Part shown: positions 40,606 through 49,332 of the stretch, one piece after another
Layout of the letters: the number at the start of each line of letters is the position of its first letter
How positions within the stretch are numbered: the stretch's first letter is position 1
Source of the DNA: Candida dubliniensis CD36
Lineage: Eukaryota; Ascomycota; Pichiomycetes; Serinales; Debaryomycetaceae
Direction of reading: 5' to 3'
DNA length: 64,000 nucleotides
NCBI RefSeq assembly: GCF_000026945.1
Contig: NC_012863.1
Location: 186,001-250,000 of the forward strand
The notes under the pieces: model-generated
Databases searched by the model: none
The model's input: only the letters and a program-made list of their open reading frames with translations
What the model was told of the DNA's origin: nothing
Program-made: the position numbers and the translations under genes

Positions 40606-41799
40606 TCAATGTATTATATATAACTTCCATGAATGTTGAGAATTATCTCTAACATGAATATAAATTTCATGACTCTCAGTTTCAGGTAAGGCAACAATAC
40701 TACCATCTACACAAAATCTTCTTTGTAGTAAAGGTTTTGAATTTTTTGTTTTTAATAATATTTTATCGTTTTTCTGGAGTTTTTCATAAATCACATTCGG
40801 ATTTCTTATATGACTACCCTTATCATACACCTGTTTCATTATATCCATAATATAATCTTCAGTATTTTGTGTATTAAATGCAACCGCGTACAATCCATCT
40901 TTCAAAATATCACCTTCAGGAGATATTTCAAATGTCGGTTCAAACCTTTGTGATGCTGTCACTAACCAATAAGCAAATGGTCCATTCAATTCAATATCAT
41001 TAATGTAAAAATCACCTTCATATTTTTGTTCACGATTTAAATTTTGATGAGCAGCAATTTGAAATCGTTTAATACCATGGGATCTTAATTCAGGAGTATC
41101 ACTATCGGCAACTAAAGATGCATGGAACCCCCATGAAACAACTATTAAAAATTTCAAATGTGAAGAAACTTGAGATCCTAATTCATTGGCAATTAAATAA
41201 CGTGACCCTTGTGGGAAATCTATTTCATAAAGATTTAATGGCAGGATTTTTGTTGAGGAAAATAATCTAATAATTGCATCTAATGGATTGGTGATATTTA
41301 ATGAAAGTGATAAACTATTTCCTGTTCCTCCTGGTATTGGGAAAATTGTTATTTCCCCAATTTCAGATTTATTTAATGAGTTAATAAATTCGTTAATTGA
41401 AGTGTCTCCGCTAATAAATAATATAGTGGCTTCATGATCTTGTAAATTCTGTGCTAATTCAGAAATTGATGTTGCCGATTTAGTGGCATGATATTCGTGT
41501 TTGATAGAAAGTTGTTTAAATAAGGGATTAATAATATCTAAATATATATCTTTCCCAGGTGTTCTTCCAGTGCCTGATTTAATTGAATCTATCACAATGA
41601 CTTTTTTATCTATAAGATATGAGGGAAGAGTAGATAAATGAAGAGTTTTTCCGGTTGCTGAAGGATGGCCCAGTCGAAGAAAGTATTTCCCATCATTCTC
41701 ACCAAATTCCAATGCTATATTCTTGGGTTGGTATGATAAGTTGTAGCTTGTCATTGAAGTAAAAGATATAGAGAAGTCTTTCGTAACCAAAAAAAACAA
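40606..41799 (-). CDS. Diacylglycerol/sphingoid-base kinase-like protein with altered GDG loop
   Basis: 397 residues. The DAGK catalytic fold shows VIDSIKSGTGRTPGKDIYLDIINPLF (about 70-94), the phosphate loop SGDTSINEFINSL (130-142) and PIPGGTGNSLSLSL (155-167), followed by a beta-sandwich half containing VVSWGFHASLV. Kinases of this class phosphorylate diacylglycerol, ceramide or sphingoid bases. The usual SGDG sequence is SGDT here, so the second glycine is lost. The PGGTGNS element is intact. The substrate cannot be told from the sequence, and a redirected activity or loss of activity is possible. The first 15 residues come from a T-rich stretch, so Met16 (ATG at 41754) may be the real start. 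I do not recognise a gene name. Confidence 0.75.
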   Translation of the reverse strand: MFFLVTKDFSISFTSMTSYNLSYQPKNIALEFGENDGKYFLRLGHPSATGKTLHLSTLPSYLIDKKVIVIDSIKSGTGRTPGKDIYLDIINPLFKQLSIKHEYHATKSATSISELAQNLQDHEATILFISGDTSINEFINSLNKSEIGEITIFPIPGGTGNSLSLSLNITNPLDAIIRLFSSTKILPLNLYEIDFPQGSRYLIANELGSQVSSHLKFLIVVSWGFHASLVADSDTPELRSHGIKRFQIAAHQNLNREQKYEGDFYINDIELNGPFAYWLVTASQRFEPTFEISPEGDILKDGLYAVAFNTQNTEDYIMDIMKQVYDKGSHIRNPNVIYEKLQKNDKILLKTKNSKPLLQRRFCVDGSIVALPETESHEIYIHVRDNSQHSWKLYIIH

Positions 41800-42064
41800 A
41801 AAAATAAGAGAGGAAGAATAAACTTACTTTGTTATAAATGAATTGAATTGAATGTGGTGGAGAGTTAGAAAAAAAAAAAAAAAGAAAGCCACAATATAGA
41901 TAAGCTGCTCGGATATAAGTATTTTCACGTGACTTTACTTATCTACAGTTCCATAGTTCCTTCCCCTACTAAAAACGATCAATGATGATGATTAATTACA
42001 TTACAGTATATTTATTGAGATCTAAACAACGATTTATGCTATATTGTTGTATTTCTCATGGATC
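41800..42064. promoter_or_regulatory. Promoter region of the DAGK-like gene
   Basis: 265 bp between the permease stop and the DAGK-like start. It contains an A-run (about 41871-41884) and a perfect TCACGTGA E-box at 41925-41932, about 125-170 bp upstream of the start codon. Cbf1 control is inferred from the site. Confidence 0.45.
41925..41932. promoter_or_regulatory. Palindromic TCACGTGA E-box (Cbf1-type)
   Basis: Perfect octamer at a typical promoter distance from the DAGK-like start codon. It is in the 3' flank of the permease gene. Confidence 0.45.
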
Positions 42065-43810
42065 TTAGAATATCCAATGTAAAATACTCTGGAATTTATT
42101 AACTGGCTTGTGACTAGATTGTTCCAATTGTTCATAATATTCATATTCGTGTCTTTCTATTTCTTCCAATCCAGTTTTTAGATCAGCATCAATTGGTCTA
42201 ATGAATTTTGTTCTTTTGAAAAGTTTCCAAGCAATGAAAACTGCTAATGAAACAAACACCATGATATAGTTGTATAAGAATGTGTCAACCGACCATTTTC
42301 CAGGCATGAACACATCGTAACCTAAAATCCCGACAAGACAGCAATACATAAAACAAACAAAGTAAATGGAATATGGTTGGAACCAAGCTCTGTAAGTAAA
42401 CTCATGACGGTCAATGTTCTGAGCCTTACATGCATGGTAGAACCCAATATAAGTGATTGACATAAATGCATAATTCAAGATTTGAGCACCAGTACACAAG
42501 TTGACCATATAGTTTAAAACTTTACTACCAGAATCTCCTAATTGCATCAATGATAATAATGAGAAACAAATGGAAAGACCAACACAAAAGATAGGAACCC
42601 CGTGACTAGAACATTTCTTAAATAATCTGGGGACAAAACCTTTCTTGGCCAAATTATACAAACAACGCGAAGAAGTATAGGTGTACAGGCACCCTGCTGA
42701 GAATGCTGATGTAAGAATAACAGCGTTGACAATGTGTGGCAATACCTTAATCCCCAAGTTCTGCATAGCCACAACATATGGTGAAGAAGCAGCATTGGAT
42801 GTGTCTGAGGTTAATTCAAGGTATCTTGGATCATTATAGGCAACTAAAATGGAAACAGATAAGGCACCACCAATGTAAAACAAAACCAATCTATACAACA
42901 CGGTTCTGAATGCAATAGGTAAGTTGTGACGAGGGTTGATACATTCACCAGCAGTCATACCAAGATATTCTGACCCCACACATGTGAAGGATGAACTCCA
43001 TCTAAAGGAACCAAGGAATCCTTGGAATCTTCCTAATGACCCAGTGGTATATAACGTGGCTATGGGGCCACCAGCCGCATGCCAGTTACGGAAACCAAAG
43101 GCGTCGTGTTTAGGGTTACCGCCGCACATTGTGATCAAAGTGAAAAACAACAATCCAACACAAAGTATTAATTTAGCCAATGAAAACCAGAATTCACATT
43201 CACCAAATATACGTACAGCATACAAGTTGATAGCAGCATAGATGGCAATTTGGATACAAAAAGTGATTGCTGGAGAATAATCTTCACGCCAAAAATGAAT
43301 CATACCGTTGACAGCTGTGATTTCGAATGGGATATATAAACTTTGCATCACCCAGAAATTGACAGATGCGGCTGCTTCGAATGCAGGATCAATAACACGG
43401 CCGGCCATGTTCAAAAACGGGGAGTCAACCGGCATATAAGAAACCATCTCCCCAACAGCCGAAGTAAGTAATAATGTGAGCAAAGTGGAAAGACAATACG
43501 AAAGAAGAAGACCTAAAGGTCCCCCTACTGTCAACCCAGTGGTACCAATAGTGACAAAAAGACCAGTACCAATACTACCACCAATAGCGATTAACTGCAA
43601 ATGTCTATTGTAAAGTTTTCTTTGGGTATGACCAACATCAACCGAGGAGTTATCTTGGGATAAGGATGATTCAGACGTTACCGAGGTCTGGCGATCTACC
43701 TTAGTGTCGAATAACTCCTCTTCTTGGATTTTACTTCTTTCAGCTTCAGCCTCAGCTTCCTTGGTTTTCTCGTTGTTCCAAATCTTGTTCTGTAATGTTG
43801 ACTTAAACAT
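42065..43810 (-). CDS. AGP2: Amino-acid/polyamine permease (APC family, AGP2-like)
   Basis: 581 residues with 12 predicted membrane segments after a hydrophilic 65-residue N-terminus. The TM1 motif IAIGGSIGTGLFVTIG (76-90) identifies the yeast amino-acid transporter family. The segment PFEITAVNGMIHFWREDYSPAI resembles the Agp2 branch, which in yeast affects carnitine and polyamine uptake and nutrient signalling. SSFTCVGSEYLGMTAGE and the FSAGCLYTYTSSRCLYNLAKKG TM8 region are typical of the family. The start is supported by a TATA-like element about 140 bp upstream. The symbol combines this resemblance with remembered C. albicans order near RAT1. Substrate uncertain. A general amino-acid permease is the alternative. 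Confidence 0.8.
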   Translation of the reverse strand: MFKSTLQNKIWNNEKTKEAEAEAERSKIQEEELFDTKVDRQTSVTSESSLSQDNSSVDVGHTQRKLYNRHLQLIAIGGSIGTGLFVTIGTTGLTVGGPLGLLLSYCLSTLLTLLLTSAVGEMVSYMPVDSPFLNMAGRVIDPAFEAAASVNFWVMQSLYIPFEITAVNGMIHFWREDYSPAITFCIQIAIYAAINLYAVRIFGECEFWFSLAKLILCVGLLFFTLITMCGGNPKHDAFGFRNWHAAGGPIATLYTTGSLGRFQGFLGSFRWSSSFTCVGSEYLGMTAGECINPRHNLPIAFRTVLYRLVLFYIGGALSVSILVAYNDPRYLELTSDTSNAASSPYVVAMQNLGIKVLPHIVNAVILTSAFSAGCLYTYTSSRCLYNLAKKGFVPRLFKKCSSHGVPIFCVGLSICFSLLSLMQLGDSGSKVLNYMVNLCTGAQILNYAFMSITYIGFYHACKAQNIDRHEFTYRAWFQPYSIYFVCFMYCCLVGILGYDVFMPGKWSVDTFLYNYIMVFVSLAVFIAWKLFKRTKFIRPIDADLKTGLEEIERHEYEYYEQLEQSSHKPVNKFQSILHWIF

Positions 43811-45944
43811 ATTGGGAAAAATGCATGAATCAAAATAAAAAAAAACAAAACAAATAGAAAGTGAAAAGAAAATATTTAAAAATTCTCTTGAATCCTTTTC
43901 TTTAAACTAAATGATTGATATCTGGAATAGTCCTAAGACTCCCCATATATATAAATTAGAAAACCAAAAAAAAAAAAAAAAAAAAATTTTAACAATCGAA
44001 TGAAGCACTAAATTAGCGAAGGTACATTCCATGTTTTCTAACAGCCAAGTAAGAAATGAATAAAAAAGAAATCTTTTTTGATGCAAAGTAATTGATTGTT
44101 AAAATAGATTTTTTGACTAAATAAAGAAATCTAGCTTCTTCACAGTAATAGTAATAATGATAGTAGTATTCTTGTTACAAATAAGACGTGGCAAATGAAC
44201 AAAAAATATTAATGAAAATGACACAAACAGCCATCAATTTATGTATGACGTAATAAAATATATAAGAAAAGGTCGTATCATTTATTGTTATGATTGCTGT
44301 ACTGTTTTACTTTTTGTTTGTTTGTGTGACCAAAAAAATATGCAATAGACAATAATATATATAATAATGAATACTAAAAGAAAAAGCTATGAACCCAGTT
44401 TCTTTGATAATATGCAAGTATTCATTTATAGAATTGTTTTTTGTTTGCAGTCTAATATATTTTGCAACAAAATGGAGTGGAAGGTCAAAGTGGAGGGGAA
44501 GAGAAAGAAAAAAAAAAAAAATTTACCTTAGATTTGAGAAACATCACACGACCCTAAAAAGAAAGAAAGAAAAAAAAAAGAATTTTGTGTGACAAAACGA
44601 TGCATATTAATTAATACAAGAAAAAAAAAAAAAAAAAAAAAAAAAGAGACAACTTTTCTTGAGGCTATTGACCATGGTACACTACCTTCTGATAATTTTT
44701 CTTTGTAAGACAATGTGATCGTGGCGTGCGTTAAAATGCCCCCTTTTTTTTTTCGTAACCTAACAAATTTCCGTCATTACCCAAATTTTACACTTGCATA
44801 TTGCTTGGAATGTAGGGAATATGAGGATGATGAGTGCTCCAATAGCAGTTGATTATTTTTTAAAGGGGACTGAAAACGCCATGACAACGTATTCCCAACA
44901 ACAACAGCTGATATTTGTAAAAGCTTATTTGAAAATAGGGGAAGAAGCAGAAGTAGAAGATGACGAAGAAGAAGAACTCAAACAATTTTTTTTTTTTTTG
45001 CCAACAAATTCTTGCTGAAATTATGCAAAAAAAAGAGAAAACGAATCAACTACTATCGAATAGTCAACAAATTCTGAAATGATTTGAGTAGATATAATGT
45101 AGATAGTAACAATATAGTTTACAGAATCCAACACTAATAAATTGATGAGCATCTTATGTGGGGTTAAGTGATTTACGTAGATTGTTTCCCAAATATAGAG
45201 ATTCCTGCCCTTTGCTATTTCTTTTTTTATCTCTCCAAAAGAAACACTAAAATATATAGACCTAAATTTAACTAAAATCCATCGAATTTCATCAATTATG
45301 TTTGTCGAAAAAATTTAATCTATTGCTATCTTTACGAGCTAATTAAAAGTGTTGGATTTGCTAACAACAACCAAACGTTTGTCGTCAATAGACCAACCAA
45401 ACATACATACATACATATACTTGGTTGAAGATTCTCTCACAAGTCTAAAAACCAAGATTTACAGATAGTAGCATTTCTCTTTTTTTATATAAATATCTAA
45501 AATTTAAAGATGGGATCTGGTATTGATCAGCTTCTATTGACTTAATGGAAGCGATAATGTATGGAATCCAAGAGGGTCTTTTTCTCTCGAATACCAGAAT
45601 TATAATATAGAAACCGCCAGAGAAGGAAGCTCCGGAGATATCCGACATTCTATCACATAGTGTTTAGTTGCAGACAATAAAAAATATAATAAATTGTTTC
45701 AATTATTATTTCTGAACCCCCCTGTTGCCTATACAATGTGTTTTACAAATAAGGGATTTATTGAATTGACAACACTTAATAAAAATTGAACTTTATTTGT
45801 ATATGGTTGTCAATATCCATTAATTAGTAAATTATAAATCATACATCGATTGTTAAATGGTTTAAATTCATTATCAGGGTTGAAAAGTATATAAAAGCCA
45901 GAAAATTATTTACCAACAAGTCAGCTGATTAGCTCAGTTGGAAT
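43811..45944. other. Long intergenic region upstream of the AGP2-like gene
   Basis: 2.1 kb. Near the left end is a TATA-like element (TATATATAAA type, about 43945-43956), with A-runs at about 43970-43986 and 44621-44645. Short open frames at 44389-44592, 44794-45018 and 45445-45648 have no recognisable domain; the first two are low-complexity. The last part (45885-45944) is the upstream flank of tRNA-Asp, with a tRNA-like fragment. I see no protein gene I can defend. Confidence 0.5.
45923..45941 (+). pseudogene. Truncated tRNA 5' fragment (acceptor and A-box remnant)
   Basis: The 19 bases preceding tRNA-Asp form a tRNA-like 5' end: a 7-base acceptor strand (AGCTGAT) followed by TAGCTCAGTTGG, a good match to the tRNA D-arm and RNA polymerase III A-box. 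It then stops and runs into tRNA-Asp three bases later. No anticodon arm or T arm follows, so it looks like the remnant of an upstream tRNA in a once-dimeric gene. Yeast has a known dimeric Arg-Asp tRNA gene. The identity of the lost tRNA cannot be told from the fragment. Confidence 0.55.
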
Positions 45945-46016
45945 TCTCTTGTAGTTTAACGGTCAGAATACGCGCTTGTCACGCGCGTGATCGGGGTTCG
46001 ATTCCCCGCAAGAGAG
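45945..46016 (+). tRNA. tRNA-Asp (anticodon GUC)
   Basis: 72 bases fold as a full cloverleaf. The acceptor stem is TCTCTTG with CAAGAGA, the anticodon stem CGCGC with GCGCG encloses loop TTGTCAC (anticodon GTC, Asp), and the T arm is CGGGG-TTCGATT-CCCCG. The discriminator base is G and there is no intron. A run of five T at 46020-46024 supplies the RNA polymerase III terminator. It lies 110 bp from the lipase stop codon. Confidence 0.97.
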
Positions 46017-46019
46017 TAA

Positions 46020-46024
46020 TTTTT
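46020..46024 (+). terminator. RNA polymerase III terminator of tRNA-Asp
   Basis: T5 four bases after the mature 3' end, backed up by a longer T-run shortly after. Confidence 0.6.
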
Positions 46025-46126
46025 GATTTTTTTTTTTGTTCATTAAATTTTTTTGCAATAATTTGCCCTCTAAAATCAAATTGTAAAACTAATACTACAA
46101 ACAAATACAAACAACCGCTGTCAAAC

Positions 46127-47212
46127 CTAATCTTCATCTCTACAACTAGTGATTCTTCTAAAATAATGTGTATGTTCGTATTTCCCCAAATTATCAGGCC
46201 AAAAAGTCGATGGTCGTATTCCTAAACTTCTTTTCCATAATAATCCGGAATATTCCATACCTCGTCTATCTATATCACATTCTTCATGAGGTAATTGTTT
46301 TTTATCAATAAAATATTCGTATCCTGCATGAGTAAACATTGGTGGTAATAAAGGTATTATATCATGTCTATGAACTACTCTAATAAACCCTCGAGAAAAA
46401 TCATTATCCATGGTAATACAATTACTAACATCTTCTGTATCAAATAATCTATCGGTGAAATCAGCAAATTCTTGATTCCCCACTTTTGGTCCACCATAAG
46501 TGACTACTAATGGATCATAACCTAATAATTGAAATTCAATCCCACTTAAAATGGTAAAAGCTGCACCTAATGAATGACCAATAATTAAAAATTGATAATC
46601 AGGATAAATTTTTTTCAATTTAATTCCAAGACTTATAATTGCCCCGGAATTATCTTTTAAAAAATTATAAAATCCTCGATGAACTTTACAATTAATACAT
46701 TCTTGTTGAATAAATACTTCACATTCATTAAAATTATCATCATGAACAATTGGTTTATATTTCGTGGGGATAAAATCAATATCAGTGGCCCAATCACGTC
46801 TTGATACTGATCCTCTAAATACTAATATTATTGTCTTTCGTTTATTATCCAAGGCATAATATCCAGTACCAACTTCATTAAGTCTACTGAAATCAAATAT
46901 TTTCACAATTTCAACATCTTTAAGAATATCATTTTTACAGGCTGCTAAATGACAACCAGAACCTTTATCTCCTAAACGTCCTTTAGATAATCCTCTACCA
47001 ACACAATAGGCAACTGCAGCCAAATTGGAAAATTGTACTAACTTCTTGTAATCTTGGGCAACAGGTTCATTATCAACCTTATATTCTTGAGCAAATGATA
47101 GACAATATAATACAATGATGATCAATATAAACATCAATAGTAAATAATAGCCAGATGAAAACAAACAAACAAACAAACAACCAACCAAAACAAAAAAAAA
47201 CAAAAAAAACAA
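46127..47212 (-). CDS. Class-3 (triacylglycerol) lipase with secretory signal
   Basis: 361 residues from the first ATG. The alpha/beta-hydrolase lipase-3 domain (about 58-345) has the nucleophile elbow GHSLGAA (Ser214), the loop Asp in RVVHRHDIIPLLPP and a C-terminal His in HTHYF, so the Ser-Asp-His triad is complete. FRGS marks the oxyanion strand and TYGGPKVGN is typical of the family. Cysteines in the domain suggest disulphides and a secretory location. The first 26 residues are encoded by a T-rich tract (mostly Phe/Val/Leu/Cys). Met27 (ATG at 47134) begins a conventional signal peptide and is the more likely start. This family is separate from the LIP1-10 secreted lipases of C. albicans and closer to the YJR107W type. 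Substrate unknown. Confidence 0.85.
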   Translation of the reverse strand: MFFLFFFVLVGCLFVCLFSSGYYLLLMFILIIIVLYCLSFAQEYKVDNEPVAQDYKKLVQFSNLAAVAYCVGRGLSKGRLGDKGSGCHLAACKNDILKDVEIVKIFDFSRLNEVGTGYYALDNKRKTIILVFRGSVSRRDWATDIDFIPTKYKPIVHDDNFNECEVFIQQECINCKVHRGFYNFLKDNSGAIISLGIKLKKIYPDYQFLIIGHSLGAAFTILSGIEFQLLGYDPLVVTYGGPKVGNQEFADFTDRLFDTEDVSNCITMDNDFSRGFIRVVHRHDIIPLLPPMFTHAGYEYFIDKKQLPHEECDIDRRGMEYSGLLWKRSLGIRPSTFWPDNLGKYEHTHYFRRITSCRDED

Positions 47213-47369
47213 AAAAAAAAACGGAAGGTTTCCCTTTATTCTGCTGAAGGAAAAAATAATGGGTATTTTTAATAGTAGTTTGGAACTTCTTTGCTTTAAA
47301 GTAAGGAAAAAGTATTTTCAATCTTATATTAACTTTTGAATTCAATCCTTATATAAAATGATTTCTCTG

Positions 47370-48071
47370 TTATGCACATCTCAGTTCTTGATGTAAATTA
47401 TTACATTTCACACTACAATAATAAAGTCCACAAGATGAACATCTCAGATAATTTGATTTATTACCACAAATACAACAAAGTCTAATTTTCGGTTTAACAT
47501 TTTCCAATTTTCTTCGTTTATTAGTAGTGGTACTAATCGATTTATCATTAATATCGGTGAAATCAACAAATTGATAATTTATTCCAAGTATAGTATTAAC
47601 AGAAATCAAATTTCGTTCTTCTTCAAAATACAGATTCAAATTTCTTCTTGCTGCCAATATTTTCTTTGTCGTTGGAGTATTACCTAATCTTGATTTATGT
47701 GATGTTATAGTATTATCTCCACCACCAGTGGAATGAATACCAGTATAAACAAAATTTTTCGGTAATTCAAATCCTTTAATTGATGTTTCTTGATTTAATT
47801 CAACAAGTCTTTTTAAAACTAATCTTTCTAATTGAATTTGTTGTGATGATTTTAAAGGTCCTGTGTTTGATGGTTCATTGGATTGGGTTTGAGCATTCAT
47901 TAATTGAGTTAAATTATAATTGACTTTAGCTCTTCCCTTGTTAGAACTTGAAATCGATTCACCAGTATTGGAGGATTTACCCAACAGTCGAGCAGTTAGA
48001 TTAATTGATGAGCTGAAATAAATGGTTGATGTCTTGGCATTGGTTGATTTTGGAACTTCTTCGACCAACAT
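47370..48071 (-). CDS. VPS71: HIT zinc-finger protein, SWR1 complex subunit Vps71/Swc6-like
   Basis: 233 residues. The C-terminal 35 residues are a zf-HIT module in C-x2-C, C-x2-C, C-x3-C, H-x3-C order (CCICGNKSNYLRCSSCGLYY, then CSVKC...H...C), ending the protein as in yeast Vps71. A central segment with ILAARRNLNLYFEEERNL is like the linker preceding the finger in Vps71/ZNHIT1. Vps71 helps the SWR1 remodeler load H2A.Z. The N-terminus is Ser/Thr/Asn-rich and disordered. Another HIT-finger protein (Hit1, Bcd1) is the alternative, but their fingers are N-terminal. It is a neighbour of the lipase on the same strand. Confidence 0.75.
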   Translation of the reverse strand: MLVEEVPKSTNAKTSTIYFSSSINLTARLLGKSSNTGESISSSNKGRAKVNYNLTQLMNAQTQSNEPSNTGPLKSSQQIQLERLVLKRLVELNQETSIKGFELPKNFVYTGIHSTGGGDNTITSHKSRLGNTPTTKKILAARRNLNLYFEEERNLISVNTILGINYQFVDFTDINDKSISTTTNKRRKLENVKPKIRLCCICGNKSNYLRCSSCGLYYCSVKCNNLHQELRCA

Positions 48072-48720
48072 TTTTATTGGAGTTAAGCTGAAGTGGGGGG
48101 GTAGGGGAAAGAGTTTATTGATTATGTTTTGAAAATCTTCTTTTTTTTTTTTGTGGTTTATATTATAATTTTGTTTGCCACAGAATTCTTTGTTCTATGT
48201 TCTTCCTTACAATGCACAACGAAAGAATTAGTATAGTAGTATCTCTGGGGAGAGTTAACTGAACATGGATGAAACAAACATCTTAGACAGTCAAATTCTT
48301 ATTTTGAAATACTTTTCTGAGACAAAGTGAAATTGAAGAAAAAGTACCAAAAACAACTTAGAGACTGTCCAATCTGGATAGAATTATGGAGACAGTTTCT
48401 GCATAAATAACAAATTACTTATCTTAATCTATTCCCATGTATAATTCCTGTGCTTTGGAAGAGTATGATAGGACTAGAAGTCGGTATTTATTTTCCAACT
48501 TTTCAATATTTCTATGTTATAAAATAATAAATATATTTACAAGACATTTACAGGTATCTAACATTCCTCTTTTCTTCCTTTCAATAATAAATACAGATAA
48601 AGATCAAGACCAAGACCAAGACCAAGACCTAGACCTAGACCAATTCTAATAACATAATCCAACAAGCTTGACCTGTCTTTACTTTTTTCCTTGATCTTTC
48701 AAAAACCAAATCCTTAAAAA
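48072..48720. other. Intergenic region between VPS71 and MDM35
   Basis: 650 bp. Contains a T-run near 48140-48151 and a GACCAA-type hexamer repeat at about 48605-48640 (AAGACC units). The open frame at 48437-48649 runs into this repeat and is unlikely to be a gene. Confidence 0.55.
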
Positions 48721-48990
48721 TCATTTCTTTTCATTATTTAAACTTTCTTTAATTTCTTCATGATCAAATGGTTGATCTTCTCTAGCTTTATCTAACATTG
48801 GTTTAATTCCTTGTTTTGCTAAATTTGTATTTATACAAGTGATATAAGTATCCCAAAATTCTGTACATTCATTTTCCATTGATTTACCTTTCAAGAATTT
48901 TTCGGTATACCATTTATTAAAACAATCATCATAAGCTTTTTTAGCTGGAGTACATTCTGGAGCAAATGAAACCGACATTATATTTCCCAT
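48721..48990 (-). CDS. MDM35: Mdm35, twin-CX9C intermembrane-space chaperone of Ups proteins
   Basis: 89 residues from ATG at 48990. A longer open frame starts at 49071, but its extra 27 residues are Lys/Phe-rich and come from an A/T homopolymer. The start MGNIMS matches the yeast protein. Two exact CX9C motifs ([11 protein letters not shown] and [11 protein letters not shown]) form the helical hairpin of this small import family (TRIAP1 in animals). Mdm35 binds Ups1 and Ups2 and carries phosphatidic acid or phosphatidylserine between mitochondrial membranes. [11 protein letters not shown] and [17 protein letters not shown] are family-typical. It is divergent from ASK1 with 342 bp between starts. 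Confidence 0.93.
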   Translation of the reverse strand: MGNIMSVSFAPECTPAKKAYDDCFNKWYTEKFLKGKSMENECTEFWDTYITCINTNLAKQGIKPMLDKAREDQPFDHEEIKESLNNEKK

Positions 48991-49332
48991 ATCTATAAAA
49001 ATGAATTTTATGAATGTTAGTAGGTTTGCATTTGATTTTGTTCTTTTTTTTTTTTTTTTTTTTTTTTCCAACTACGCCCAGAAACTTCTGGGGTGGTGGA
49101 TGGATGGCGGTGATGATGGATGGATGGTGGGATCTCTTTTCCCGTACTTCGCACAATTCTTTAAAATATGGGACTGCATATAAAACGATACACGCTTTTT
49201 GAAAAAGAAAAAAAAAAAAAACACACTCACCCACAACAAATGGAAAAAACAACAACAACAACAACAACAACGACAACATCCTCATTAACCAAATCTCTAT
49301 TTCTGGGTCAAGATTAAATTATTATATCAAAT
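48991..49332. promoter_or_regulatory. Divergent promoter between MDM35 and ASK1
   Basis: 342 bp shared by two divergent genes. Contains a T-run of about 23 (49045-49067), a TGGATGG-type repeat near 49098-49130, an A-run near 49203-49220 and an AAC microsatellite (49249-49277). Poly-dA/dT tracts on both sides suit a nucleosome-depleted bidirectional promoter. Confidence 0.5.

Noticed and set aside
44794..45018. 74-codon open frame with an acidic segment
   Set aside because: The acidic stretch comes from a GAA/GAC triplet run and it ends in a T-homopolymer; no family resemblance.
45445..45648. 67-codon minus-strand open frame starting MSDISGASFSGG
   Set aside because: Non-repetitive but no known motif, no neighbour support; too short to separate from chance in AT-rich DNA.
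48437..48649. 70-codon open frame ending in DQDQDQ repeats
   Set aside because: Tail is translation of a hexamer repeat; remainder has no recognisable protein.
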